Shown here: positions 36,917-43,358 of the stretch, one piece after another
How positions within the stretch are numbered: the stretch's first letter is position 1
Layout of the letters: every line of letters starts with the position of its first letter
DNA from: a virus
IMG/VR virus record: IMGVR_UViG_3300050821_003692
Span: 1 to 46,239 of that record
Length of the DNA stretch: 46,239 nt
Reading direction: 5' to 3' (one strand)
Program-made: the position numbers and the translations under genes
The notes under the pieces: model-generated
What the model saw: the letters and a program-made list of their open reading frames with translations, nothing else
What the model was told of the DNA's origin: nothing
Databases searched by the model: none

Positions 36917-37397
36917 TTACGTGCTCCGTTTTTCCATCACGTCGCAGGAAACCGTTGAACGTGGCGTCCCAGTCCGCACGCATCACAGCTTTGGATTTTG
37001 CCCAGTCGCGCATGTCGTCAGCTTTGCGATTTACGAACGAAGTTCCTTGCGCGGCCGCTTTCGCAAAGTGCGAGGGCTTTGGTCCCCAGTCGTCCGGCAA
37101 GAGGTGTTTTCCTCGCGCGCCTCTTACTTTCTTTCTTTCTTCTTTTTGCTTGTTTTCTGAGGTATTAGAAGAAGTTAAGGAAGAAGTAAGAGATAGGGTC
37201 ACGTCCGCGGTGTCACGCGGTGTCACAGGTTGTCCGTGTGACATTCTGGACAGACGCTTGCGCTCAGCGTCGGCAAGTCTGCGCGCCTGCACCCGCGCGA
37301 TCTCGGATCTCTGATCCGTTTCGATCGCAGCGAGAATGGCCTCGACCGGAGCACCGGCCGCGACCATCGCGCGCAGAATTGCAATATCGATCATCAA
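36807..37397 (-). CDS. helicase-loader/replication-initiator-like protein, 196 aa
   Basis: The C-terminal region LLPDDWGPKPSHFAKAAAQG-TSFVNRKADDMRDWAKSKAV-MRADWDATFNGFLRR is the common ending of phage replication proteins (LPxDWxPs, a helix, then RxxxW...K..DWxxxFxxWxRR). The N-terminal half holds a basic helix (ARVQARRLADAERKRLSRM) and a Ser/Thr linker. It would act at the phage origin with a host helicase. Together with the absence of a polymerase, host-dependent replication is likely. It overlaps the next gene by 110 bases. Confidence 0.65.
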   Translation of the reverse strand: MMIDIAILRAMVAAGAPVEAILAAIETDQRSEIARVQARRLADAERKRLSRMSHGQPVTPRDTADVTLSLTSSLTSSNTSENKQKEERKKVRGARGKHLLPDDWGPKPSHFAKAAAQGTSFVNRKADDMRDWAKSKAVMRADWDATFNGFLRRDGKTEHVNGRADVMDAIDNLIDRAGGEAVEPSAEIRDITPRGA

Positions 37398-37909
37398 GCC
37401 GTCCGCCGCTGATAATCGTACATGTGAAGATCGCCAAGAAAGTCGAAAACCTCACTGGCACAAAAGACTGGGTCGGCATAAATTTCGGAACCTGTAAACC
37501 GGAGAATAGGACGACCGGTTTGTTGGACCTCGCGGTCACGTTTTCGGTCGCGCGCAGCTTGCTCTTTAGTGCGCTCATGAAAATCGTGGCCGTCACATTC
37601 GAGATAAATTTCGATGGGCGGATCGCGGAGGAGAAAATCTATGCGCTTATCATCAAGCTGGAATTGCGGAATGAGAAGGCGTGCGGCGCCGCCGTAATGT
37701 GCTATATCCTCAGTCCGAGACAAAATAAGAGGGCTTCCTGGAACCGGAACAAGGCGGTCCATAAACAGAATTGCTGCTGCTAAAGCCACTTCGATCGGGC
37801 TTTCACAAATGGCTTCTAGTTTTTTTCTGGTGATTTCGATTTCATCGTGAAGATAGCCGGCAAGTCCTGCCTCTATTCGGGTGAAAAATTCGTTGGCGTT
37901 TTTGCTCAT
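37394..37909 (-). CDS. DUF559-type PD-(D/E)XK nuclease-like protein, 171 aa
   Basis: Vsr/DUF559 type: ESPIE (E37, E40) at the first helix, FQLDDKRIDFLL with D91, then IYLECDGHDFHERTKEQAAR-DRKRDREVQQTGRPILRFTG-SEI, in which E104-x-D106-G and the HxFH...D..RD... helix are the hallmark. Such proteins are thought to be nucleases of unknown target. Here it stands among replication and recombination genes, so a DNA-processing or exclusion role is likely. Coupled to GcrA-like by ATGA. Confidence 0.85.
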   Translation of the reverse strand: MSKNANEFFTRIEAGLAGYLHDEIEITRKKLEAICESPIEVALAAAILFMDRLVPVPGSPLILSRTEDIAHYGGAARLLIPQFQLDDKRIDFLLRDPPIEIYLECDGHDFHERTKEQAARDRKRDREVQQTGRPILRFTGSEIYADPVFCASEVFDFLGDLHMYDYQRRTA

Positions 37910-38436
37910 GCCGCCTTCCGCTTCCGGTAATTCCTAGCCGCCTCGCGCCGGCCCATTTCGGCCTCCGCGCGCGAGAAATTGCGGTTGCTCGCGATCGACA
38001 TGCGATAGTGCCGCGCGCAGTACGAGCAGCCATCTGCCGCGGTATCACCGCAGAACAGCGTCGCCAGCCCTTCGCCGTCGACCGGCCAGCGGCAGCTATC
38101 GAATGCGAGCTCGAGCAGCGTCAGCGGATTGACGACGTGTTCGGTGGGCAGCTCGTGTGTGTCCGGCGACAATATCTCGACAATGTCGAACAGATTGCCG
38201 CGACGCTTGGCTCGCTTGGGCCGGACGATTGTGTATCCGTTGTGCTGCCGCGGCTTCGCGCCCGGCCTGCGGTGTGATTTTGTAAGACCAATTCGGTGCG
38301 CTTTGCCGATTGCTGCATTGCGGCCGACGCCTAAAGCCTTGCCGATCTCACCGAATGACACACCCTCAGCATGCAGCGCGCGCAGCGTCGCCACGCGCTC
38401 ATCGGTCCAAGTCACGCGGTTATCGGCGTCGTTCAT
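37906..38436 (-). CDS. GcrA cell cycle regulator family protein, 176 aa
   Basis: GcrA binds RNA polymerase sigma-70 and methylated GANTC promoters in Caulobacter and relatives. Visible here: WTDERVATLRALHAEGVSFG-EIGKALGVGRNAAIGKAHRI, the GcrA N-terminal HTH, and the C-terminal part CRWPVDG, FCG, CSYCARHYR (C115, C129, C140), the usual GcrA end. Length near 170 is normal. A phage copy could redirect host cell-cycle or phage promoters. Coupled to both neighbours (ATGA). Confidence 0.9.
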   Translation of the reverse strand: MNDADNRVTWTDERVATLRALHAEGVSFGEIGKALGVGRNAAIGKAHRIGLTKSHRRPGAKPRQHNGYTIVRPKRAKRRGNLFDIVEILSPDTHELPTEHVVNPLTLLELAFDSCRWPVDGEGLATLFCGDTAADGCSYCARHYRMSIASNRNFSRAEAEMGRREAARNYRKRKAA

Positions 38437-38837
38437 GCGGCCCTCCGCAGCGTCAGCCGGCAGCCGTCAGGCGCATGTCCCCATTCGACGGTGATACGTC
38501 GCGCGTGTCGCGGCGCGTCGTCGACGATGGCGCCGAGATATTTCAGGAGGTCGGAGGCGGCCTTGATCGGGTTGTCGGGATCGAGCTTGCACTGCTTTTC
38601 GTCGAGCGTGACCGTGAGCTCGTAGCGCGTCAGTCGCAGGTTTTTGATGGCGCGAAATTGACCATTGGCGACTAGGTGAAAACCAGCGTCAAATCGCCAT
38701 TTCTCGTATTTCTTGTGCTCGCGCCAATTAATCTTGCGCGTGCGATTGACCGACGGCGGGACCGGAATATCGAGCACGATATCCAGCGGCACGCCGAACG
38801 GCCGATCACTCATGCTGGGAATGGCAACAGCGCGCAT
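38433..38837 (-). CDS. RusA-type Holliday junction resolvase, 134 aa
   Basis: The RusA pattern is present: IPVPPSVNRTRKINW near the N-terminus, LDPDNPIKAASDLLKYLGAI-VDDAPRHA with Asp 86, 88 and 96, Lys 92 and the DD at 106-107, then a closing beta strand. RusA-type enzymes resolve four-way junctions in recombination and packaging. ATG 38837 follows AGGGAG and is preferred over a GTG at 38873. It overlaps the GcrA gene by four bases. Confidence 0.85.
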   Translation of the reverse strand: MRAVAIPSMSDRPFGVPLDIVLDIPVPPSVNRTRKINWREHKKYEKWRFDAGFHLVANGQFRAIKNLRLTRYELTVTLDEKQCKLDPDNPIKAASDLLKYLGAIVDDAPRHARRITVEWGHAPDGCRLTLRRAA

Positions 38838-38877
38838 GCGCTCTCCCTGATTGGAACAACACACGCGATGCACACGC

Positions 38878-39237
38878 CTAGCGCTCGATCAGCGCTCGGA
38901 TTTCCTCGATTTTCTGATGGTTTGCAGCGGCTCGCGAGAGATCGCGCCACCACTGCGCTTCACAGCCATCCATGAGCGCAGCAAGCCATGTCGAACCCTG
39001 CTCGCTGCGCAGGAGCGCGCGCACGAAATAGCCCGGCGGCTTCCGATCACCAGCGGCGTAACGGTAACAGGTGCGCTCCTCGAATCCGGTGAGGACGTGG
39101 AGCACAAAGCCAGCGTCTTTCGGCGCCAGCGTGCGTACGATTTCCACAAACCAGCCGTCGTCACTGACCGTTTGGTCAGTAAGCCGGTCAGCGAGATTGA
39201 TTGCCGTATCGTCGTCCCCCGACGATTCTGCACGCAT
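38878..39237 (-). CDS. hypothetical protein with ALRSE-like helix, 119 aa
   Basis: A GGGGGGT stretch lies before ATG 39237. The middle (WFVEIVRTLAPKDAGFVLHV; LTGFEERTCYRYAAGDRKPP; ALLRSEQGSTWLAALMDG) matches a small group in rhizobial phages: a helix-turn-helix-like part with TC(Y/Q)xxxxGxRKPP, then LLRSExGxxxLAALM. A DNA-binding role is inferred from that. It is the first gene of the 35614-39237 minus-strand run, divergent from the lipoprotein gene. Confidence 0.7.
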   Translation of the reverse strand: MRAESSGDDDTAINLADRLTDQTVSDDGWFVEIVRTLAPKDAGFVLHVLTGFEERTCYRYAAGDRKPPGYFVRALLRSEQGSTWLAALMDGCEAQWWRDLSRAAANHQKIEEIRALIER

Positions 39238-39299
39238 GACTTACCCCCCACTCGACTCCCACTCATGCACTCGCTAGGCTCGCCCATACGGGGAAAACC

Positions 39300-39551
39300 A
39301 TGCGCAAAGCCTTGGTTTTGTGCTTTTTTCTGGCTGGCTGCGCGTCGGCGGCCGATATCGCGGCCTATGACGACGCAAAATGCCGGTCCTACGGGGCCAA
39401 GCCCGGCGATCCGGCCTATGTCACCTGCCGCTCGCAGCTCGACGCCGCGCGCACTCAGGCTGCGGCTACAATCGCCGCCGCACCGCTCGATACCCCGCCA
39501 ATCCAAGCCACGCGGACGCCCAATTTGGACCCGCGACAGCCCGGATTTTGA
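39300..39551 (+). CDS. small lipoprotein, 83 aa
   Basis: Signal peptide with a lipobox: MRKALVLCFFLAGCAS, lipid-modified Cys at 14. The mature part has the pattern ADIAAYDDAKCRSYGAKPGD-PAYVTCRSQL, common in small rhizobial lipoproteins (DDxxCRxxGAxPGxxAYxxCR). GGGGAAAACC precedes the ATG. On a prophage this could alter the envelope or block superinfection; function is not known. Confidence 0.75.
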   Translation: MRKALVLCFFLAGCASAADIAAYDDAKCRSYGAKPGDPAYVTCRSQLDAARTQAAATIAAAPLDTPPIQATRTPNLDPRQPGF

Positions 39552-39653
39552 GCGGAAAATCACGTCAATCCCCCAGCTACGGGGGTGTGGACAGCGTGAT
39601 CGGCCATTCGCGTGTCACGAATGTCATTTGACCGATTCCCCGGCGAGTTGTGC

Positions 39654-39676
39654 GATGGTCGTCCAGGGCGACCATC
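39654..39676. terminator. 8-bp hairpin between lipoprotein and Cro-like genes
   Basis: GATGGTCG (39654-39661) pairs perfectly with CGACCATC (39669-39676). It lies where the plus-strand lipoprotein and the minus-strand Cro-like gene converge, the usual place for a bidirectional terminator. No T-run. A smaller CCCCC/GGGGG hairpin is at 39570-39585. Confidence 0.4.
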
Positions 39677-39720
39677 TACCGGGAGGCGACAATGGGAACC
39701 GTGTTGCCATTCGATCCGCA

Positions 39721-39951
39721 TCAAGCGACCTCTACTGGCGCTGGCGGATACAAATCAGGACGCAGCTCAAAGCGCGGTACGCCCGAAATTCTCTCGACTG
39801 CGAGTACGCGCAGCGGCGGGACCTCATCCCACTGCGAAATCGCCTGCATGGTGATGCCCAGAGGCTCGGCCAAGCCGGCCAAGCCACCGACAGCTTTGAT
39901 GGCACGCTCCAAAGCTTCCTTGGCGTCTGTCATGGCGCGTAGGTCAAGCAT
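39721..39951 (-). CDS. Cro/YdaS-like repressor, 76 aa
   Basis: ATG 39951 (MLDLRAMTDAKEAL). The pattern AIKAVGGLAGLAEPLGITMQ-AISQWDEVPPLRVLAVERIS-GVPRFELRPDLYP is the YdaS/Cro-type HTH: AGGxxxLAxxLGIxxQAISQW, VPxxRxxxVExxxGVPxxxLRPDLYP. It is divergent to the CI-like gene and separated by 64 bases filled with operator half-sites, the layout of a lysis-lysogeny switch. The TTG at 39963 gives no benefit. It probably opposes the repressor. Confidence 0.85.
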   Translation of the reverse strand: MLDLRAMTDAKEALERAIKAVGGLAGLAEPLGITMQAISQWDEVPPLRVLAVERISGVPRFELRPDLYPPAPVEVA

Positions 39952-39952
39952 G

Positions 39953-39982
39953 GCTTTACCCAAAAGTCAAGCAATGCTTCAT
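39953..39982. promoter_or_regulatory. three-half-site operator block, Cro/CI divergent region
   Basis: Half-sites GCTTTAC (39953-39959), GTCAAGC (39966-39972) and GCTTCAT (39976-39982) are separated by 6 and 3 bases. The same design recurs at 40347-40376. In addition CTTTACCCA (39954-39962) is mirrored by TGGGTAAAG (39987-39995). This is the natural place for repressor binding between the two regulator genes. Confidence 0.7.
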
Positions 39983-40009
39983 TGCGTGGGTAAAGTGCAG
40001 CTTTATAAT
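39982..40009 (+). promoter_or_regulatory. promoter of CI-like repressor
   Basis: TTGCGT (39982-39987) and a perfect TATAAT (40004-40009) are 16 bases apart. The -10 box ends six bases before ATG 40016, so the mRNA should start at or next to the ATG: a leaderless transcript like lambda PRM. The -35 overlaps the operator block. Confidence 0.65.
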
Positions 40010-40015
40010 ATTGAT

Positions 40016-40345
40016 ATGACTTTGGGAAAACGCATAAAGGCCGCACGTATACGCCTTGTTCCAAAGCTTACGCAAAAGGCGGTAGGTGAGGCATTCGGCA
40101 TTACTGCCAAAGCCGTGTCAGGCTGGGAACTCGGCGGTGCCCCAGAGCGCGAGAGAATGCCTAAATTAGCGCGCTTATTGCAGGTTCCGCTTGCTTGGCT
40201 TTGCGAAGGAAACGGAGAGCCGCCGCCCCCAGATCATTTCGATGTGCTGATCGAAGATTTATTGCCCCACGAGGTAGCTCACGTTAGAGCCTTGGCCGAG
40301 TCCTTTCGCCAACAGCGGCGGCAACCGGGGCGCCGAGTAAAGTAA
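40016..40345 (+). CDS. CI-like repressor, 109 aa
   Basis: XRE-type HTH at about residues 5-60: LGKRIKAARIRLVPKLTQKAV-like start, then AVGEAFGITAKAVSGWELGG and LARLLQVPLAWLCEG, the usual recognition and linker motifs of phage repressors. The C-terminal 45 residues form a charged helix (LLPHEVAHVRALAESFRQQR) without a LexA-type protease domain, so induction would not be by RecA-driven self-cleavage. It has no ribosome site and seems leaderless. The frame is open upstream to 39650, but the promoter lies just before this ATG. Confidence 0.85.
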   Translation: MTLGKRIKAARIRLVPKLTQKAVGEAFGITAKAVSGWELGGAPERERMPKLARLLQVPLAWLCEGNGEPPPPDHFDVLIEDLLPHEVAHVRALAESFRQQRRQPGRRVK

Positions 40346-40346
40346 C

Positions 40347-40376
40347 GCTTGACACTCAAGTAAAGCTATGCTTGAC
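40347..40376. promoter_or_regulatory. three-half-site operator block before early operon
   Basis: GCTTGAC (40347-40353), GTAAAGC (40360-40366), GCTTGAC (40370-40376), with spacers of 6 and 3 bases, the same architecture as at 39953-39982. It lies just after the repressor gene and before the HNH-ERF plus-strand genes, so it should control early transcription. TTGACA at 40349-40354 is a possible -35 box. Confidence 0.7.
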
Positions 40377-40400
40377 TGCCCTCCTATTCGCAGGAGGGCA
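40377..40400 (+). promoter_or_regulatory. hairpin that covers the ribosome site of the HNH gene
   Basis: TGCCCTCCT (40377-40385) and AGGAGGGCA (40392-40400) form a perfect 9-bp stem around a six-base loop. The AGGAGGG arm is the Shine-Dalgarno sequence of ATG 40403, so this fold would block translation unless opened. Confidence 0.6.
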
Positions 40401-40402
40401 CT

Positions 40403-40735
40403 ATGCCGGTCACTGTAATTTGCAAAGGGTGCGGGAACGCCTTTCAGGCTGGGAATAAACGCACGAAATATTGCTCTGGGCGTTGCTATAGGGCCAAAGA
40501 GCAAGATCACGGCCAACTCGTTCGGCAATCATGGAGCGCGGAGCGCAAGCGCGCTGGCGCCGCCGTACAGACAGCCATTTATCAAGGTCGGCTTGTTCGC
40601 CAGCCGTGCGAGATCTGCGGAAAGCAGCGCGTCGACGCCCACCACGACGACTATTCGCGGCCGCTCGATGTTCGCTGGCTCTGCCGCAGCCACCACAAGC
40701 AGCTTCACGTTGCTCTCGCGAGGCTCGCGTCATGA
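40403..40735 (+). CDS. HNH-type zinc protein, 110 aa
   Basis: Two zinc sites: an N-terminal CKGC...KYCSGRCY knuckle (C7, C10, C24, C28) and a C-terminal HNH-like set, PCEICG, VDAHHDDYSRPLDVRWLCRS-HHKQLH (C69, C72, then DAHHDDY and C94-x2-HH). This C-terminal pattern is common in small phage HNH proteins, close to homing-type endonucleases and packaging-linked HNH enzymes; a nuclease role is likely but unproved. Its ribosome site is covered by the hairpin at 40377-40400. It heads the early operon. Confidence 0.8.
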   Translation: MPVTVICKGCGNAFQAGNKRTKYCSGRCYRAKEQDHGQLVRQSWSAERKRAGAAVQTAIYQGRLVRQPCEICGKQRVDAHHDDYSRPLDVRWLCRSHHKQLHVALARLAS

Positions 40736-41100
40736 CCCTCGCACTTGTCCCACCAACCGACGCCATGGCCGCCGCGTTCGCCGCCATTGACCTCAAGTTC
40801 GGGTCTGGCGCCGAGCAGCGCCACCGCAAAGAGCGTATCCGCAGCCTTCTCCTGCTCGCCCCTGGCCATCCCGCGGTGCGCGCCCGGTACGGCGGCCGCA
40901 TGTCGCTCCTGCACGGCCGGACGCTCAACGGCGCCATCACCGCGGTCGAGGCGGCATTCCAGGCCGAGCGCAAGGCGTTCCAGATCACAGCCGGCTTGGG
41001 TGGCGGCATCCGGTTGTCGGTCGAGATATTGGCCGAGCTGCGGCTGATCCTGCGCCTCATGCGGGCCAAGCACATCTATGCGCTCGCGGGGGTGGCATGA
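40732..41100 (+). CDS. hypothetical protein of early operon, 122 aa
   Basis: ATG 40732 overlaps the HNH stop (ATGA). Helical protein with basic patches (GAEQRHRKERIRSLLLLAPG; RYGGRMSLLHGRTLNGAI; ALIRLSVEILAELRLILRLM-like end), no recognised motif. Coupled translation with the HNH gene and the next gene suggests a common role in DNA metabolism or its control. The longer frame upstream is out of phase with the HNH gene. Confidence 0.65.
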   Translation: MTLALVPPTDAMAAAFAAIDLKFGSGAEQRHRKERIRSLLLLAPGHPAVRARYGGRMSLLHGRTLNGAITAVEAAFQAERKAFQITAGLGGGIRLSVEILAELRLILRLMRAKHIYALAGVA

Positions 41101-41267
41101 TCCCGCTTGCCATCCGCACGACCTATTGGGCCAAGCCCATCCCGCTGCGGCAATTCGATTGGGAAGCGGTGACGGACAATTACGAGCCCGGCGCTCCGAT
41201 TGGCTACGGCGCAACGGAGCAGGAAGCGATCGACGACCTGCTCGATCAAATCGAGGCCAACGCATGA
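41097..41267 (+). CDS. small phage protein (WAKPIPLRQFDWEA), 56 aa
   Basis: A 56-residue frame starting at ATG 41097, which overlaps the previous TGA, and ending in TGA that overlaps the next ATG. It reads MIPLAIRTTYWAKPIPLRQF-DWEAVTDNYEPGAPIGYGAT-EQEAIDDLLDQIEANA. The TxYWxKPIPxRxFDWxA then GxGxTExEAIxDL pattern is a familiar, widely conserved tiny phage protein. Function unknown. Confidence 0.85.
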   Translation: MIPLAIRTTYWAKPIPLRQFDWEAVTDNYEPGAPIGYGATEQEAIDDLLDQIEANA

Positions 41268-41473
41268 GCACCGCCCGCGTCGACGTGCTTACCGCATTGC
41301 AGCAACACGCGCGGCCAATCACCAGCAAGGCGCTGGCCGAGCGCATGCAGCGGCCGAACTACACCGTCAATGCGGTGCTGAGCAAAGCGCACGCATACGG
41401 CCATATCAGCCGAACGCTCGTGCCCGGCCGGGTCAAGCAGTTCCTGTATTTTCCGAAGGAGGCGCGGCCGTGA
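41264..41473 (+). CDS. small winged-helix-like protein, 69 aa
   Basis: ATG 41264 overlaps the previous stop. MSTARVDVLTALQQHARPIT-SKALAERMQRPNYTVNAVLS-KAHAYGHISRT has the layout of a winged HTH: helix, ITSKALAERM helix, a recognition helix with NYTVNAVLSKA, then the wing (LVPGRVKQFLYFPKE). Probably binds DNA. Its stop overlaps the GTG of the next small gene. Part of the tightly packed early operon. Confidence 0.7.
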   Translation: MSTARVDVLTALQQHARPITSKALAERMQRPNYTVNAVLSKAHAYGHISRTLVPGRVKQFLYFPKEARP

Positions 41474-41562
41474 CGCCGTTCATCATCATCTTTGCGCCGC
41501 CGGTCCTGTTGCTGATCGCCACCGGCATCGTCGGCGAGTGCTTCCCGGAGCTGCGCACATGA
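41470..41562 (+). CDS. tiny membrane peptide, 30 aa, GTG start
   Basis: GTG 41470 overlaps the previous stop (GTGA), and its TGA overlaps the next ATG. The product MTPFIIIFAPPVLLLIATGI-VGECFPELRT is one membrane span with a short tail. The double coupling and clean composition support translation. Function unknown. Confidence 0.55.
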   Translation: MTPFIIIFAPPVLLLIATGIVGECFPELRT

Positions 41563-41672
41563 GCGGATGGTGGCTGCTGCTGATCGTCCCGGCCGTGTTC
41601 TCAGCCGGATATTGGCTCGCCACAGTTCAGGGTGCGCGCAATGAATTTCGGGCATGGGAGGGCTTGGAATGA
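41559..41672 (+). CDS. tiny membrane peptide, 37 aa
   Basis: ATG 41559 overlaps the previous stop, and its TGA overlaps the ATG of the ERF gene. MSGWWLLLIVPAVFSAGYWL-ATVQGARNEFRAWEGLE has a span at residues 3-22 and a charged end. It and the 30-aa peptide form a pair of membrane peptides inside the recombination operon. Role unknown. Confidence 0.6.
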   Translation: MSGWWLLLIVPAVFSAGYWLATVQGARNEFRAWEGLE

Positions 41673-42475
41673 ACGTCGCAACAAAGCCGGCCGAGCAGAC
41701 CGAAGTGCTGGTTGAGGAAGCGCCAGCGCCGCAACTGCCCACCATCCGGCAGGAGCGCAAGCCACGCGCAGTCGCGGCCCCGAAGCCCGCGCAATATCCG
41801 GGCAGCATCGCCAAGGCCATCCTCGCGGTCGCCAGCCAAATCGGCGCGATCCAAAAGGAAGGCTGGAACGACTTCCAGAAATACAAATACACACGCTGGG
41901 AGGATATCGCGGAGAAGCTTTCGCCGCTCCTGATCGCGCATAATCTGATCATCAATCAATCGGAGCTCAGCCGCAGCCTTCTCGAGGAGAACGAAAAAGG
42001 CTCCGTCCTCGCCATCGTCTATCATTTCACGATTATCAACAGCGAAGGCGAACAGTGGCCGGCGGTCGAGTGGACCGGAATCGCTCGGCTGCGCGACGGC
42101 AAGGGCGTGACCGACGACAAGGCCGCCCTCAAGGCGCAGACGCAGGCCGAGAAATCATTCTGCGTGAAGCAGTTCAAGATCATCACCGACGACGTGGAAA
42201 AAGAGGACCGCCACGCCAGTCTGCCGAAGAAAGACGCGCGGGATGTTTACAGCAAAATGCAGGCCGAGATCGATCAGCAGACATCGCTCGTGGAACTCGG
42301 CGTGTGGGGCAATCAAAATTCCGACCGCATCAAGGCGCTGCCGCCGGATTGGCGGAACATTCTTCGCGAACGGTACGCTGAGAAGAAAGCGGACCTGGAA
42401 AATCAGGTGGCCACCGATCCAAACAAAGAAGTTTGGGACGAGGAAACCGGCGAAGTCAAAGCGACTAATGATTGA
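41669..42475 (+). CDS. ERF-type single-strand annealing recombinase, 268 aa
   Basis: Anneals complementary strands in phage recombination. The ERF pattern is SIAKAILAVASQIGAIQKEG-WNDFQKYKYTRWEDIAEKLS, followed by LIINQSEL, a YHFTIINSEG strand, and LRDGKGVTDDKAALKAQTQA-EKSFCVKQFKI. The N-terminal 40 residues are Pro/Glu-rich and disordered; the C-terminal end is acidic. ATG 41669 overlaps the previous stop. With RusA on the other strand it gives a phage recombination set. Confidence 0.88.
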   Translation: MNVATKPAEQTEVLVEEAPAPQLPTIRQERKPRAVAAPKPAQYPGSIAKAILAVASQIGAIQKEGWNDFQKYKYTRWEDIAEKLSPLLIAHNLIINQSELSRSLLEENEKGSVLAIVYHFTIINSEGEQWPAVEWTGIARLRDGKGVTDDKAALKAQTQAEKSFCVKQFKIITDDVEKEDRHASLPKKDARDVYSKMQAEIDQQTSLVELGVWGNQNSDRIKALPPDWRNILRERYAEKKADLENQVATDPNKEVWDEETGEVKATND

Positions 42476-42503
42476 TTAACACACAACGTCAAGGAGATAG
42501 ACC

Positions 42504-42707
42504 ATGGGCACGTACAAGTTTTTGCTCATTGCAGTAATGTCGTTTTACCATTTCGACACCGCAACACCCCCGGTAATCGAAACCTATCGATTCGATGACC
42601 CGACCAAATGTCAGAATGCTGCGGAGCTTATGACGAAATCTTTGGAGGTCTTGGTTGCCTTTTGCATCGAGCCGGAAAAGATCATGAACAGCTACAACAG
42701 CCACTAA
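42504..42707 (+). CDS. small hypothetical secreted-like protein, 67 aa
   Basis: AAGGAGAT stands before the ATG. A short hydrophobic N-terminus (MGTYKFLLIAVMSFYHF) suggests a signal or anchor, followed by a small domain with DPTKCQNAAELMTKSLEVLV-AFCIEP and two cysteines. AT content is higher than in the ERF gene, as in the following small genes. No family recognised. Confidence 0.6.
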   Translation: MGTYKFLLIAVMSFYHFDTATPPVIETYRFDDPTKCQNAAELMTKSLEVLVAFCIEPEKIMNSYNSH

Positions 42708-42723
42708 CCGGGGGAAAGTAGCG

Positions 42724-43023
42724 ATGGATTACGAGGTTCGTTTTACTCCATTGGCTGAATCTTTCATGAAGGCCAAATCGTCGCTCGAAACAGCGGAAGC
42801 GACCGCGCGAACCGAGATCGCGAGATTGCTGGACGATGGCCTTGAAGACCCCCGGGAGCTGATCCTTCATGTTTTCGAGGTCGGCGGGCAAGAGCTAATC
42901 TGCCAAGGCAGAGAATATGGGATCATTGTCGATACTTGCACTTACGAGGAAATGGATGAGCCAGTTAACAGCGGCCCTCTCGCCGGGAAGAAAATGTTGA
43001 TGCCGCGCGGCGACAGCGACTAA
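42724..43023 (+). CDS. hypothetical protein, 99 aa
   Basis: GGGGGAAAG lies before the ATG. A helical N-terminus (LAESFMKAKSSLETAEATAR-TEIARLLDDG) and an acidic mixed domain (EDPRELILHVFEVGGQELIC; GIIVDTCTYEEMDEPVNSGP). Soluble, no motif recognised. Together with the next gene it could be a regulator pair, as the next is an XRE protein; this is only context. Confidence 0.6.
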   Translation: MDYEVRFTPLAESFMKAKSSLETAEATARTEIARLLDDGLEDPRELILHVFEVGGQELICQGREYGIIVDTCTYEEMDEPVNSGPLAGKKMLMPRGDSD

Positions 43024-43040
43024 CTGGGGATTTGCGAACA

Positions 43041-43346
43041 ATGCCTAGCAAGGACGTCGTTTTTAGGACGCTCATAAAAGATACGAGAGAATATCAGAGC
43101 ATGAGCTTGTCCGAAGCCGCCGAATTGATCGGCTGTACCAAGAGCCATCTTTGGGATTTGGAGCGAGGCGTTGCGGCAAATCCCACAATCAAGACTCTAG
43201 CCGGTATCGCGTGCGCCTACGATTTGGATTTAGGTGATGTGGCCACCGCAGCGGCGACATCATGCCCAGGGACCGATTATCGTTCTGCCGTCGGCGACCT
43301 CGTAAGAGCAAAACGTAATCTAAAAATTGTTGCGGCAACTGACTAG
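43041..43346 (+). CDS. XRE-family HTH regulator, 101 aa
   Basis: LIKDTREYQSMSLSEAAELI-GCTKSHLWDLERGVAANPTI-KTLAGIACAYDLDLGDVATA is a clear XRE/Cro HTH: xLxxAAxxxGxSxSxLxxLExGxxxNPTxxTLxxIAxAxxxxL. A short C-terminal segment with Arg/Lys (DLVRAKRNLKIVAATD). ATG 43041. It may control the early or integration genes. The TTG at 43032 is a weaker start. Confidence 0.85.
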   Translation: MPSKDVVFRTLIKDTREYQSMSLSEAAELIGCTKSHLWDLERGVAANPTIKTLAGIACAYDLDLGDVATAAATSCPGTDYRSAVGDLVRAKRNLKIVAATD

Positions 43347-43358
43347 GACGAAGGGCAC

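Noticed and set aside
39650-40015. Upstream in-frame extension of the CI-like gene, with a strong ribosome site before ATG 39692
   Set aside because: It is antisense to the well-supported Cro-like gene, has a Ser/Thr/Arg-rich shadow composition, and a perfect TATAAT lies just before ATG 40016.
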